Assembly: GCA_021811485.1 (NCBI GenBank) | Contig: JAJZOO010000001.1 | Coordinates: 1-59,794 of the forward strand | Reading direction: 5' to 3' | From: an archaeon | Lineage (GTDB): Archaea > Thermoproteota > Nitrososphaeria > Nitrososphaerales > Gagatemarchaeaceae | Length of the DNA stretch: 59,794 bases | In this document: positions 52,506 through 59,794 of the stretch, piece by piece | How positions within the stretch are numbered: position 1 is the first letter of the stretch | Layout of the letters: each line of letters opens with the position of its first letter | Program-made: the position numbers and the translations under genes | Notes under the pieces: generated by a model | Seen by the model: the letters and a program-made list of their open reading frames with translations, nothing else | What the model was told of the DNA's origin: nothing | Database searches by the model: none

Positions 52506-52566
52506 AAAACACGGGTCCTGTCAGCCTGCACGCGCTTGCGAAATTGAACCCGCGCTGTGTTGCGTT

Positions 52567-53241
52567 TCAGCGCGGATTTAAGCCTTGGACACTCCGGCGC
52601 CAATCCAGGACGGCCAGCGCCATCCTATCGTAGGCCTCGGGGTCGATTTCCTGTACACCCCCGGAGTCGACATCTATCAGAAACACGGCGTGAAGCCTCG
52701 CCTGCATAAGGTCGTCTATGGAGATCTCGGGCTTGTTGTAGGCGACGTCGGTGAGCTCTTTGATCCGTGCGGCCTCTTCGTGGGTCCTGTTCCGTGGAGC
52801 CCCGATGAAGAACCCGGGGATGTCCAGAATGTACGAGGGAGTTGTCCCCAGGGCGAACTTCCCCGCATACCTGCTGTACCTGGATATCTTGCTGGCAATC
52901 CGGCTCCGCGCATACGCCGAAGGTTCCAGGGCCGCTTCGGGCGGTATGAACCCGGTCTCTATCTCGACTATGAGGGGCCCGTCCCCCCTCGACCCCATCA
53001 CATCGCAGACCAGGATCTTGTCCAGCCTGTGCTCTACTTTCACATCGTAGCCTTGCTTTATCAGGCCCCTGGCGCACACCAACTCCAGGGCCGAATGGTT
53101 GATCTTCACGAGGTTCTTTTTGTAAAGGTTGACCAGGACGTCGGCGATGGCAAACACCTTGGATCTTACTTCTTCGGTGTCGACGTGGCAGGCCCTGCCG
53201 GCGAGCTCGTAGAGGTCGCCCTCGAACTTGCGGACGTCCAA
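52567..53241 (-). CDS. Conserved archaeal protein with nuclease-like D...E-x-E-T motif
   Basis: A protein of 224 aa. LDKILVCDVMGSRGDGPLIVEIETGFIPP has an acidic residue, then a short loop, then a strand ending ExET, which recalls the PD-(D/E)xK fold but without the lysine. A helical N-terminus and a long basic/aromatic middle (RIASKISRYSRYAGKFALG) follow. It is similar in this motif to the protein at 54222-54674. It starts at TTG 53241. Function unknown; a nuclease relative is a guess. Confidence 0.65.
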   Translation of the reverse strand: MDVRKFEGDLYELAGRACHVDTEEVRSKVFAIADVLVNLYKKNLVKINHSALELVCARGLIKQGYDVKVEHRLDKILVCDVMGSRGDGPLIVEIETGFIPPEAALEPSAYARSRIASKISRYSRYAGKFALGTTPSYILDIPGFFIGAPRNRTHEEAARIKELTDVAYNKPEISIDDLMQARLHAVFLIDVDSGGVQEIDPEAYDRMALAVLDWRRSVQGLNPR

Positions 53242-53283
53242 AGCTCGGCCTCGCTCCCCCCTGGATGCTAAGGGCGTGGGGCC

Positions 53284-53928
53284 TCAGCGGCGCCTTGCAG
53301 CGTTTTCGTCAAGGATTCTCTTCACTTCGATGTCCTCAACCTGCCCGAAGTCTTCATAGAACTCCCCTATGGCCAGGAACGGTCCTGGGGTCGAAACACA
53401 GACGACCTTGGTTCCGTCTTCGGAGAGGGCCTGCACCGCGTCCGCCGGCGCCACCGGAACCGCGACGATGACATCCTTCGGGCCCCGCTTCTTCACCGAC
53501 ATCACGGCCGCGCTCACCGAACTCCCGGTGGCTATGCCATCGTCCACTATGACCACCACCTTGCCTTCCAGTCTAGGGTAGGGGGCTGACCCCCGCAGCT
53601 TCTGCATCCTGTCCTTCACCTCTTCCCGCTTGAGTCGAATCTGGTAGTCAAGGTACGCCGCACTGGCCCCCAAGGACTCCGCAGCCTGCCTGTCCATCAT
53701 CACTTCTCCTTCCTGGGTGACCGCTCCGAGGGCATACTCTGGTTCCCCTGGCGCTTCAATCTTCTTGGTCACCACGACGTCCAGCGGGGCGTCCAGCGTC
53801 TTGGCAACTTCGTTCGCCACCACCACGCCTCCCCTCGGTATCCCGAGCACGACCAAGTCCTCGCCCCTGAGATGCAGGAGGGCCCCCGCGAGGCGCTTTC
53901 CTGCGTCCGCCCGGTCCTTGTAGAGCAT
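53284..53928 (-). CDS. Phosphoribosyltransferase-like protein
   Basis: A protein of 214 aa. The PRPP loop is VVIVDDGIATGSS, with an N-terminal LGIPRGGVVVANEVAKTL and TKKIEAPGEPEYALGAV. It is a stand-alone type I PRTase of the kind often called erythromycin-esterase-linked or ComF-like; the base substrate is unknown. The ATG at 53928 was taken (MLYKDRADAGKRL). Confidence 0.85.
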   Translation of the reverse strand: MLYKDRADAGKRLAGALLHLRGEDLVVLGIPRGGVVVANEVAKTLDAPLDVVVTKKIEAPGEPEYALGAVTQEGEVMMDRQAAESLGASAAYLDYQIRLKREEVKDRMQKLRGSAPYPRLEGKVVVIVDDGIATGSSVSAAVMSVKKRGPKDVIVAVPVAPADAVQALSEDGTKVVCVSTPGPFLAIGEFYEDFGQVEDIEVKRILDENAARRR

Positions 53929-53969
53929 CTCCGAAGTCCCCCGCTAGAGGTGAGAACCGGCTGATATTT

Positions 53970-54201
53970 GGTTGCCTCGCCCGGCTCTCAGGAGGGATGT
54001 GGCTTTCCTCCGACGGCGGCTTCGTAGCGTTCCTTCACCGCCGCCGTCCCGGTTCGCCCTCGGTTTGGCCTTCGTTGAAGTCCGGGTTTCCCCGGCTCTA
54101 CGCGCCACCATCCCGCTCGCGGATGGTACCAGGCGCCGAGGCTTTCCCCGGCACCTCTTCTTCTCCGCGAATCCATCCTTCTCCTGGCCGGACGAGTGGT
54201 T
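53970..54201 (-). ncRNA. Compact folded RNA with its own TATA box (candidate structured ncRNA)
   Basis: The minus strand from about 54201 to 53970 folds into a closed multi-branched shape. A 10-bp end helix pairs 54187-54196 (CUCGUCCGGC) with 53976-53985 (GCCGGGCGAG). Next, 54181-54186 (CAGGAG) pairs with 53989-53994 (CUCCUG), and 54174-54178 (GGAUG) with 53995-53999 (CAUCC). Inside are hairpins at 54131-54156 (11 bp, AAAG loop), 54082-54095 (CCGGG-GAAA-CCCGG, a GNRA loop) and 54012-54048 (9 bp). The unpaired parts are purine-rich on this strand. A TATA box lies about 25 bp upstream. A segment (GGGGAAACCC...CAAC...AAACCG) recalls the P8/CR-II part of RNase P RNA, but other RNase P signatures are not seen. 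Confidence 0.55.
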
Positions 54202-54218
54202 TGTTAAACACACGACGC

Positions 54219-54226
54219 ATATTAAT
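54219..54226 (-). promoter_or_regulatory. TATA box of the candidate ncRNA
   Basis: The minus-strand string attaatat lies about 23-30 bp before the first base of the closing helix. It overlaps the stop codon of the upstream gene. Confidence 0.45.
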
Positions 54227-54674
54227 CGCTTGCTTCGATTATCGATTTTGAGAAACGTGGCTCGCAGGCGGCACTCTCCTGAACGGCCGGAAACTTCGCC
54301 ATGGTCGCGTCTCGGCCGAGGACCCAGATGTCCCAGCTGCGCCTGATTCTCATGTCGACCCGATGGAGCCTGCCCTGCGGCACGGCGAGTATCTTCCTGA
54401 CGGACCCGCCCCGATAGACGCGCGGCTGAAACCACACCGTCGAGCACTTCTTGGCTTCGAGCCTGCGCATCAGGGGGCGCGTCTCACATTCCACGAGGAC
54501 GACCTCCTCCTTCCCGCCCTCCGACCTATATCCGAGAAGATCCGGACGATAGGCGGTCCAGGACACCCTGCGACCTGGAGGGACGACCGGCTCCTCCACC
54601 ACCGCGAAGCGCTCGCGCTCGAGCTCCCGCCTGACTATGGCCTTCATAGATCTGTGAACCGCAGATTCGGCCAT
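54222..54674 (-). CDS. Conserved protein with nuclease-like PD...E-x-E-T motif
   Basis: A protein of 150 aa if started at ATG 54674. AYRPDLLGYRSEGGKEEVVLVECETRP resembles PD-(D/E)xK nucleases, with Asp45, Glu62 and Glu64 but no catalytic lysine. Longer starts at 54704 and 54737 are possible but less protein-like. The same D-x-x-G...E-x-E-T pattern occurs in the protein at 52567-53241. Another frame upstream (54840-54720) begins MLLTKSEYSFDHCIVLRKAR and looks partly coding; it could be a small gene or the broken front of this one. Confidence 0.6.
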   Translation of the reverse strand: MAESAVHRSMKAIVRRELERERFAVVEEPVVPPGRRVSWTAYRPDLLGYRSEGGKEEVVLVECETRPLMRRLEAKKCSTVWFQPRVYRGGSVRKILAVPQGRLHRVDMRIRRSWDIWVLGRDATMAKFPAVQESAACEPRFSKSIIEASD

Positions 54675-54840
54675 GCCAAGGCCGGGGCCGCGGGCAGATA
54701 TCATCTTTGGGCTCAAGCACGCTCCACCCGGTGTCATCTTTCAGTAGACCGACCCAGAGGGTCGCGACTTCGGGAAACTCACGCGCTTTCCGCAGGACGA
54801 TGCAGTGGTCAAAAGAATATTCGCTCTTTGTCAGCAACAA

Positions 54841-55299
54841 GAGTCAAGCTAAGATAACAGCGACCCGCACCAGAACAGTCTCAGCTCTCTCGCTGTCGGC
54901 TCTGCCGATGGCCTGGGATGCAGCCCGAGTCGACGCTGGTTACGCGCGAGGCTGGGAATATTCCGGGCTGCTCTTGGGTCAGAGGCGGAGCCTTGTGCTC
55001 GCCAGAGCCCGGCGCGGTCAGGCGACCGCGCCCAGGGAAGGTGGAGGAGCGCAGGCGGGGTTGAGATGCGCGAAGGAGGAGGCACGCAGGAGGGTGGAGG
55101 ACCCTTCTTCGACCGAGCGGGGTGTGGAGCTCCATGCTTAGCACCGCCTCGACCGAAGAAGAGCCCGAATCCCGAGTGCGGGCCGAGTCCCGAGGGCGGA
55201 TCGACCTCAGCTTTGCGTTCTGAAACCGGAACGGGGCGCGGAAGCCTGGCCTCGCATGGCCCTGAACGGGCAGACGAAGGCAGCGAGGGGCGGCTTTGT
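54841..55299 (+). other. Hairpin-rich intergenic region, possible RNA
   Basis: No protein gene is convincing. Several strong inverted repeats occur: 55011-55032 (GGCGCGGUC-AGGC-GACCGCGCC), 55104-55111 with 55154-55161 (CUUCUUCG/CGAAGAAG) enclosing a further GGUG/CACC stem, and ACAGCGA/UCGCUGU near 54858-54902. The plus strand is purine-rich between stems. A second structured RNA is possible; I could not match it to SRP or RNase P RNA. The FKBP promoter-like ccttaattac lies at 55299-55310. Confidence 0.35.
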
Positions 55300-55333
55300 C
55301 CTTAATTACATCCTTCCAGGCGGCATCGTAGTC

Positions 55334-55666
55334 ATGAGCGACGTGAAGGCACAGAACGGGGACACGATTTCTGTCCATTACGTCGGGAAGTTTCCGGGCG
55401 GGAAGGTGTTCGACACAAGCATGAAGGCCGAAGCGGTCAAGTCTGGCCTGTTCAGCCCGGCGCGGGACTACAAGCCCCTCCAGGTTGTGCTCGGCCAGCA
55501 CCAGGTGATAAGCGGCTTCGAGGAGGCGCTCGTCGGCATGCAGGTGAACGAGAGCAAGGAGATCACACTTCCTCCAGAAAAGGCGTACGGGAAGACGGGC
55601 AGGCATCCCATGGCGGGGAAGACCCTCCAGTTCAGGCTCCTCGTGACAAATATCAAGAGACCCTAA
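55334..55666 (+). CDS. FKBP-type peptidyl-prolyl isomerase
   Basis: A protein of 110 aa. GDTISVHYVGKFPGGKVFDTSM, VLGQHQVISGFEEALVGMQV and EKAYGKTGRHPMAGKTLQFRLLV are FKBP signatures. It is the short form without a large IF insertion, close to FKBP12 in length, and acts on proline peptide bonds during folding. The frame is open to 55256, but the ATG at 55334 fits the fold and follows the ccttaattac box. Confidence 0.93.
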   Translation: MSDVKAQNGDTISVHYVGKFPGGKVFDTSMKAEAVKSGLFSPARDYKPLQVVLGQHQVISGFEEALVGMQVNESKEITLPPEKAYGKTGRHPMAGKTLQFRLLVTNIKRP

Positions 55667-55771
55667 AGCGCCCTCTCTCTGTGATCATGCTCTCTGGCAT
55701 TCGAGTTCATTGTGCACTCCGCTTGACCCCGAAACTATTTACCACCGGCGGCCCCTCCCAGATGCCTAGAG

Positions 55772-56053
55772 ATGGCGAAGAGATCGTTCACGATAGACAC
55801 CGGCACCGAGAAGATTCCCGTGGAAGGCAACGCCCACCGGAACGTGGCTGTGAAATACCTCATGAAGCGCAGGCGGAGCCTGATATTCACCAAGGACCAG
55901 GCCAAGGTCGAGAGGCTATTCTCTGAAGTCCCGAAGCAGATAAGCATCATCGGGGCGAACGTCACCAAGACGTACAAGGTCACCTGGGAGAGAGTGAGCA
56001 CAGGGGAGTTCGCCGGCGCCAGGTTCACTTTCACGCTGGACGAAGTCAGCTAG
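55772..56053 (+). CDS. Small basic hypothetical protein
   Basis: A protein of 93 aa, beta-rich: MAKRSFTIDTGTEKIPVEGN, then VAVKYLMKRRRSLIFTKDQAKVERLF and a last strand pair (TKTYKVTWERVSTGEFAGARFTFTLDEV). It is basic in the middle, which may suit nucleic acid binding. The start lies 29-36 bp after ctatttacc. I do not recognise it; archaeal-specific. Confidence 0.6.
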   Translation: MAKRSFTIDTGTEKIPVEGNAHRNVAVKYLMKRRRSLIFTKDQAKVERLFSEVPKQISIIGANVTKTYKVTWERVSTGEFAGARFTFTLDEVS

Positions 56054-56089
56054 GACAACCTTTAGTTCCTGGTCGTCCAAGGAGGCCCC

Positions 56090-56284
56090 ATGGCACCTCG
56101 CTACGGGCGTGACGCATACAGCGACGCCATAAACAAGGTCCGCTCGGAGCACTCCGGGTCCGTGAAGCACGCGAGCTTGACCGTAGAATGCCCCCGATGC
56201 GGTACCCGTCAGGTCATTACAGACGCGCCAGGTATGAGGGTGTGCGTCAAGTGCGGGTTCGAATTCAAGCCGTTGCAGCGCTGA
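56090..56284 (+). CDS. Small zinc-ribbon protein
   Basis: A protein of 64 aa. VECPRCGTRQVITDAPGMRVCVKCGFEFKP is a zinc ribbon with two CxxC pairs, preceded by a basic N-terminus (RYGRDAYSDAINKVRSEH). It could be a nucleic-acid-binding or transcription-associated protein. An AT-rich acctttag lies about 25-32 bp upstream of the ATG. Confidence 0.7.
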   Translation: MAPRYGRDAYSDAINKVRSEHSGSVKHASLTVECPRCGTRQVITDAPGMRVCVKCGFEFKPLQR

Positions 56285-56351
56285 AATGTCTGTCAGGTGC
56301 GCGACGGGCGCTTAGGCTTATGTAGCTCTGTCGTCAAGCACTGATGTCTTG

Positions 56352-56792
56352 ATGAGGCCCCCCAGGCCCGCGGGGATAGCAATCCTGGCGATATTGCAGA
56401 TGCTCGGGGGACTGATCATACTTCTCATCGGCGTGGCGGTGGCGGCTGTAACCGGGTCGCTTCTCTCGGCCCTCGGCTTAGCCATCCCTGCAGGGATAGG
56501 GATAGCCGTCGGGGGGGCGGTGGCCATATTCGGGATTCTGGGGCTCCTCGTGGGCTGGGGTCTTTGGACCGGAAGAGGGTGGGCCAGGATACTGGCTATC
56601 ATCCTCTCTGGCCTTGGGATCGTGGGGAGCCTCGCGAGCCTCGCCCTGCTCTCTATCTCGGGTGTGGTGGGCTTGGTCATCGACGGCGTCATACTGTGGT
56701 ATCTGTTCCGCCCAAACGTAAGGGCCTTCTTCGGCGGAGGCGCCCAGGCCGCGCCTCTCCAGCCGGCTTCTCCTCCAACCACGACAACCTGA
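56352..56792 (+). CDS. Membrane protein, four predicted helices
   Basis: A protein of 146 aa with four hydrophobic segments (AILAILQMLGGLIILLIGVA, AIPAGIGIAVGGAVAIFGIL, ARILAIILSGLGIVGSLA, VVGLVIDGVILWYLF) and a low-complexity C-terminal tail (AQAAPLQPASPPTTTT). TTG 56349 is an alternative start. Unknown function. Confidence 0.65.
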   Translation: MRPPRPAGIAILAILQMLGGLIILLIGVAVAAVTGSLLSALGLAIPAGIGIAVGGAVAIFGILGLLVGWGLWTGRGWARILAIILSGLGIVGSLASLALLSISGVVGLVIDGVILWYLFRPNVRAFFGGGAQAAPLQPASPPTTTT

Positions 56793-56878
56793 TTCAGAAG
56801 AATTCCAGCACTCAGGGCGTACTATGGCAGGCAGCCCACCATGGGAAGGTTTCCCCCCATCTCACGCTTCGGTCCCAG

Positions 56879-57100
56879 CTACTTCTTTCTCTTCCAGGCT
56901 TGGGCCCTCTTGCAGAACTCCTCGGCTTCGTCCGCTGCCTTGTCGCAGCGCTCATAGTGCCTCACTATCTCGCGGAGGAGCTCCTCGATGGGCGTCGGCG
57001 CCCCAGGGCACTCAGAGTCCAACTGGGACCTTATCTCCATCAAAGGGTGCCAGACATCGTTCGGGATGATGACGGGGACCCCCTGCTTGCTTGCGGCCAT
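56879..57100 (-). CDS. Small helical hypothetical protein
   Basis: A protein of 73 aa: PVIIPNDVWHPLMEIRSQLDSECPGAPTPIEELLREIVRHYERCDKAADEAEEFCKRAQAWKRKK. It starts with a short strand and continues as helices ending in a basic tail. The start of a ribbon-helix-helix fold is possible. The ATG at 57100 lies about 21-29 bp after aaatacgcg. Confidence 0.55.
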   Translation of the reverse strand: MAASKQGVPVIIPNDVWHPLMEIRSQLDSECPGAPTPIEELLREIVRHYERCDKAADEAEEFCKRAQAWKRKK

Positions 57101-57144
57101 GGCCGGCTGGCAGCTCCCCGCGTATTTCTGGGTTAGGCGTCTTC

Positions 57145-58173
57145 CTAGAGCCCGATGCTGTTGATGACGCCGCCCGAGTTCGCGTCGATCACCAGCACGA
57201 TCTTCCCGTTCTTGTGCTGGTATCTCGCGAACCAGACAGGGGCGTGCAGCAGCTCTGCCTCGCCGACGTCTGACTCCGTCGTAAGCTTCTGAATCATATG
57301 GTGAGCGGAGTGTGCCTTCTGCGACTGCAGCTGGTCCACCAGGGTCTTGGCCTGGGTCTTGGCTACCTCTTCCCCGACGTCTCCGTTGAGGACCTTGATC
57401 CCTTTGACCTTCGTCACGTCGAACACCACCCTGTCGGCGAGGTTGAACTGGTAGTCCTTGGGCTGGTAGTCCGCGAGGGCCTTCAGTCCGACTATGGGAA
57501 AGTTGTAGTCGTTGTCCATCTGATAGGCCCGGCTGTTCCCCTGGCCCCCACCACCGAACCCTAACCCCCCTCCTCCCATCATCGTCCCCATCATCATGCC
57601 GGTGAACAAGCCTCCTCCCCCGAACCCCCTGTCCCTCCCGCCTCCCAGTGCGCCTCCCATTATCCCGGCCAGGGCCGCCGTGGTGGCGATCTGGCCGGCT
57701 TCAGCCGCCATGTCTACCGCCACCAGCGAGGTCCTCGCAGAGACAGGCAGCAGCCAGTAAGGGACCAGGGCCAGGTTGACTTCTTCCAGGGTAGACGACT
57801 CCTGAAGGTGGCGGTGGAGTAACCCCCTGTCCATGAGCCCATGGATCTCCTTCATCAGCTCGTCCTGTTGAGCTATCTTGACGGGGAGCATCGTGTGCTT
57901 GTCGATGCTCTTCCACCCCTGGTTCCCGAGGGATACGCTGCTCCCGCAGTACTCGCAGGTGATGAACATCTCGCCGAACTTGGGGGCTATCGGGGCCCCA
58001 CAGCTGGGACACTTCAGGGATGTCGCGCCGGTGGAGGCTAAGACATCCTGCTGGGCGGCCGCGGTCTGCGGTGCCCCCTGCGACGCCTGGCCGACCTTCG
58101 CGCCGCACTTGGAACAGAACTCTGCGTCGTCGGGTAACTGGGCTCCGCACTTTTGACAAAACATCAGGTTCAC
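57145..58173 (-). CDS. Double zinc-ribbon protein with Gly/Met-rich linker
   Basis: A protein of 342 aa. Two N-terminal zinc ribbons (CQKCGAQL..CSKCG and CPSCGAPIAPKFG..CEYCG) precede a region LVPYWLLPVSARTSLVAVD. A Gly/Met-rich stretch (GGGGLFTGMMMGTMMGGGG) follows, then a C-terminal alpha/beta domain. It resembles the YdjG-like zinc-ribbon proteins found beside SPFH genes. The start is GTG 58173 (or ATG 58164), directly after the SPFH gene stop. Confidence 0.75.
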   Translation of the reverse strand: MNLMFCQKCGAQLPDDAEFCSKCGAKVGQASQGAPQTAAAQQDVLASTGATSLKCPSCGAPIAPKFGEMFITCEYCGSSVSLGNQGWKSIDKHTMLPVKIAQQDELMKEIHGLMDRGLLHRHLQESSTLEEVNLALVPYWLLPVSARTSLVAVDMAAEAGQIATTAALAGIMGGALGGGRDRGFGGGGLFTGMMMGTMMGGGGLGFGGGGQGNSRAYQMDNDYNFPIVGLKALADYQPKDYQFNLADRVVFDVTKVKGIKVLNGDVGEEVAKTQAKTLVDQLQSQKAHSAHHMIQKLTTESDVGEAELLHAPVWFARYQHKNGKIVLVIDANSGGVINSIGL

Positions 58174-59268
58174 CTAAAGCTTGGTCCCACAATTATTGCA
58201 GAACTTCGCCCCGGCAGCTATCGGGCTGCCGCAGTTCGGGCAGAATTTGCTCGTGCCAGCCGGTGCTGGTGGGCCCTGAGATCCAGCGATGGTGGCTCCG
58301 CAGTTCGGGCAGAACTTCGCCGTAGCCGATATCAGAGAACCACAGTTGGGACAGCTCCTCTGGTTCATAGTCTGGCCCATCCCCTGGGCCATCTGCCCTC
58401 CAATCGCCCCTCCAGCACCAATCCCTGCCCCGAGGCCCGCGAACATCCCCGCCCCTCCGCTTGTGTTCTTCGCGGCGTTGTCGATGGCCTTTCCGGTCTG
58501 GTATTGCATGAAATTGACCCCCAGAACTTGCATCTCTGACCTGGTGTCAATAGCATGCTGGACCTCATCGGGGAGACTGATGTTCAGCCCCGAGACCTTG
58601 TTGATTTCAATCCCATACTGCCCGAGGTGGTCCGGGCCGACGGCGAGCACCTCCTGTTCGATGTTCATGAGGTTGGCCGCCAGGTCCGTGACCTTCAACC
58701 CCTGCTGCTTCATCTTCCCCAGTGCGTTGTACACGAGGATGACCAGCTGCTCCCTCACCCTCTCCTCCACGTCGACTGAGGTGTCCGCGCCGAAGGTCCC
58801 TACGAACTGGTTGATGAAAAGCTCGGGGGACGAAATCCTCCACCTGTACTCGCCGAACACCCTCAGGTTGACTATCCCGAAGGTCGGGTCGGTGAACTGG
58901 TAGGGCTGGGTGGTCCCGAATTTCCCGTCGAGATATCGCTTCGGGACGAAATAGACCTCGGCCCACTGGGTCACCCCGGTGAAGAACTTCAGGAGGTTGC
59001 CCACCACGGGGGCGTTGAAGTCTGTCAGCGCGTACCTGTTGGGCTGGTCGAAGTATGTCAGCGCCTTCCCGTCCCGGTAGAACACCGCGATCTCGTCCTC
59101 CCTCACCACGACGTTGTCGTTGAGCCTGATCTGGCGGGGCGCCTTCCAGAGCACGTTGTAGACTCCCGGCGAAGGCTGCTTGTCCTTGTCGTCCCAGGCG
59201 AACGTCGTCGAACCGAATACGCTCCCCCCTGTGGCGGGGACTGGTTCGCTCTTCTTCCCGAACACCAT
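58174..59268 (-). CDS. SPFH-domain protein with C-terminal zinc ribbons (YdjI-like)
   Basis: A protein of 364 aa. Residues 30-250 form an SPFH/band 7-like domain (LWKAPRQIRLNDNVVVREDEIAVFYRDGK, RVREQLVILVYNALGKMKQQG). A Gly-rich hydrophobic stretch (GAGMFAGLGAGIGAGGAIGG) follows, then two C-terminal zinc ribbons (CPNCGSLISATAKFCPNCG and CPNCGSPIAAGAKFCNNCG). B. subtilis YdjI, of this type, recruits PspA to damaged membranes. The ATG at 59268 was preferred to an upstream extension. It is the middle gene of the operon. Confidence 0.85.
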   Translation of the reverse strand: MVFGKKSEPVPATGGSVFGSTTFAWDDKDKQPSPGVYNVLWKAPRQIRLNDNVVVREDEIAVFYRDGKALTYFDQPNRYALTDFNAPVVGNLLKFFTGVTQWAEVYFVPKRYLDGKFGTTQPYQFTDPTFGIVNLRVFGEYRWRISSPELFINQFVGTFGADTSVDVEERVREQLVILVYNALGKMKQQGLKVTDLAANLMNIEQEVLAVGPDHLGQYGIEINKVSGLNISLPDEVQHAIDTRSEMQVLGVNFMQYQTGKAIDNAAKNTSGGAGMFAGLGAGIGAGGAIGGQMAQGMGQTMNQRSCPNCGSLISATAKFCPNCGATIAGSQGPPAPAGTSKFCPNCGSPIAAGAKFCNNCGTKL

Positions 59269-59273
59269 AGCAC

Positions 59274-59794
59274 TCACCGGCCGAGGGCTATGCCCTCTAT
59301 GGCCTCCATCCTCTGCGACCACTTCTGTCTGATGTCAGCCACTCCCCGGACGAAACCACCCATCGCCGCCTGGATGGCGTTGGGGGCGGCGCCGTCGTAC
59401 GCCAGCTTCCCTGGCGACGTCGCGTCGTCCAGCTGGAAGACCGCAGTGACGAACGAGTAATCGTAGTCGTAAAGCTTGTTCAGCTTGTCGTCGGTGATTT
59501 GAATCGGGGCGACCCAACCCGAGTACCCCTGCCCCGCGTGCCGCACTTCGCCGCTGAGCGCCTGCACCTGGGAAATGAGGGACCCGACGCTCGTCAGGTT
59601 GGTGAAGTCGTTGCTCGATGCTACCTGCTTCCTCAGCTGCTGGAGGTTGTCCCTCACCTTGTCGAGCCTGTCGGCCACCTGGTTCCTAAGGAGCTCGTCG
59701 GATACCCTGATGTCCTCCTTGCTTCTGTATCCCCTGAGGCCAGGTATGAGGAGCTCCAGCTTCTTCGCGACGCCCCTGTTGGCCTCCACCTGCT
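59274..59794 (-). CDS. Coiled-coil protein of SPFH operon (partial, N-terminus may be missing)
   Basis: At least 171 aa, running to the right edge. KKLELLIPGLRGYRSKEDIRVSDELLRNQVADRLDKVRDNLQQLRKQV is helical and resembles small proteins encoded next to SPFH genes. A C-terminal region (DYDYSFVTAVFQLDDATSPGKL) follows. A GTG at 59789 could start it, but the frame stays open beyond the window. It is the first seen gene of the SPFH/zinc-ribbon operon. Confidence 0.7.
   Translation of the reverse strand, partial: QVEANRGVAKKLELLIPGLRGYRSKEDIRVSDELLRNQVADRLDKVRDNLQQLRKQVASSNDFTNLTSVGSLISQVQALSGEVRHAGQGYSGWVAPIQITDDKLNKLYDYDYSFVTAVFQLDDATSPGKLAYDGAAPNAIQAAMGGFVRGVADIRQKWSQRMEAIEGIALGR

Noticed and set aside
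53944-54447. 167-codon minus-strand frame across the folded RNA
   Set aside because: Arg- and Gly-rich with no family pattern; the helices of the RNA explain the sequence better.
54881-55606. 241-codon minus-strand frame opposite FKBP and the hairpin region
   Set aside because: It runs antisense through a clear FKBP gene and has shadow composition.
1-59794. CRISPR arrays, insertion sequences, rRNA
   Set aside because: No regularly spaced direct repeats, transposase motifs or conserved rRNA strings were noticed on either strand.

Overview
The window reads as a piece of a GC-rich archaeal chromosome, most likely from the Thaumarchaeota/Nitrososphaeria side of the TACK group. Archaeal markers include ribosomal proteins L44e and S27e, aIF2-alpha, Nop10, PCNA, small primase subunit with GINS, RpoL with TFS, exosome Csl4, Dph2, the STT3/AglB oligosaccharyltransferase and the F420 ligase CofE. 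A chromosomal ParB, HTH_45 and HTH_10 regulators and a bacterial-type topoisomerase IA fit Thaumarchaeota better than Euryarchaeota. No ammonia-oxidation gene is present, so a heterotrophic lineage is possible; this is inference from gene content only. Start codons are often GTG or TTG. Many genes have a TATA-like box 25-35 bp upstream of the start, as expected for leaderless archaeal transcripts, and several intergenic spaces carry one AT-rich box used in both directions.

Layout. 0-8 kb: a rhomboid protease running off the left edge, a methyltransferase, an aldo/keto reductase, a bacterial-looking pyruvate:quinone oxidoreductase (PoxB), and a topA cluster with small zinc-finger and membrane proteins. 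8-13 kb: cofE divergent from gcvT-gcvH, then aglB. 13-15.3 kb: the translation operon L44e-S27e-aIF2a-Nop10, divergent from PCNA. 15-20.5 kb: amidase, rhodanese, a GcvH-like/TusA-like fusion, cupin and formamidase. 20.7-24.7 kb: priS-gins, then dph2-csl4 and rpoL-tfs. 24.7-38 kb: transporters, a SET-domain protein, a class II aldolase, an SDR, a bactofilin-like beta-helix repeat protein with its own winged-helix gene, threonine dehydratase behind a mini-ORF, thioredoxin and M32 carboxypeptidase. 38-48 kb: SfsA, RNase H-like protein, metalloproteases, ParB, MsrB, a phage-like protein, a CysK-rhodanese fusion, and an HtrA protease with a regulator. 48-54 kb: CBS and MIT-like proteins, the pyrE-pyrD-pyrF operon, and two proteins sharing a nuclease-like motif. 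54-59.8 kb: a strongly folded ncRNA candidate, FKBP, small proteins, and an SPFH/zinc-ribbon envelope-stress-like operon running off the right edge.

The leads most worth following are the compact folded RNA at 53.97-54.20 kb with its own TATA box, the GcvH-like/TusA-like fusion next to a rhodanese, the beta-helix protein operon, the CTG start inferred for tfs, and the two paralogous E-x-E-T proteins that flank the RNA. I saw no rRNA, tRNA, CRISPR array or insertion sequence.
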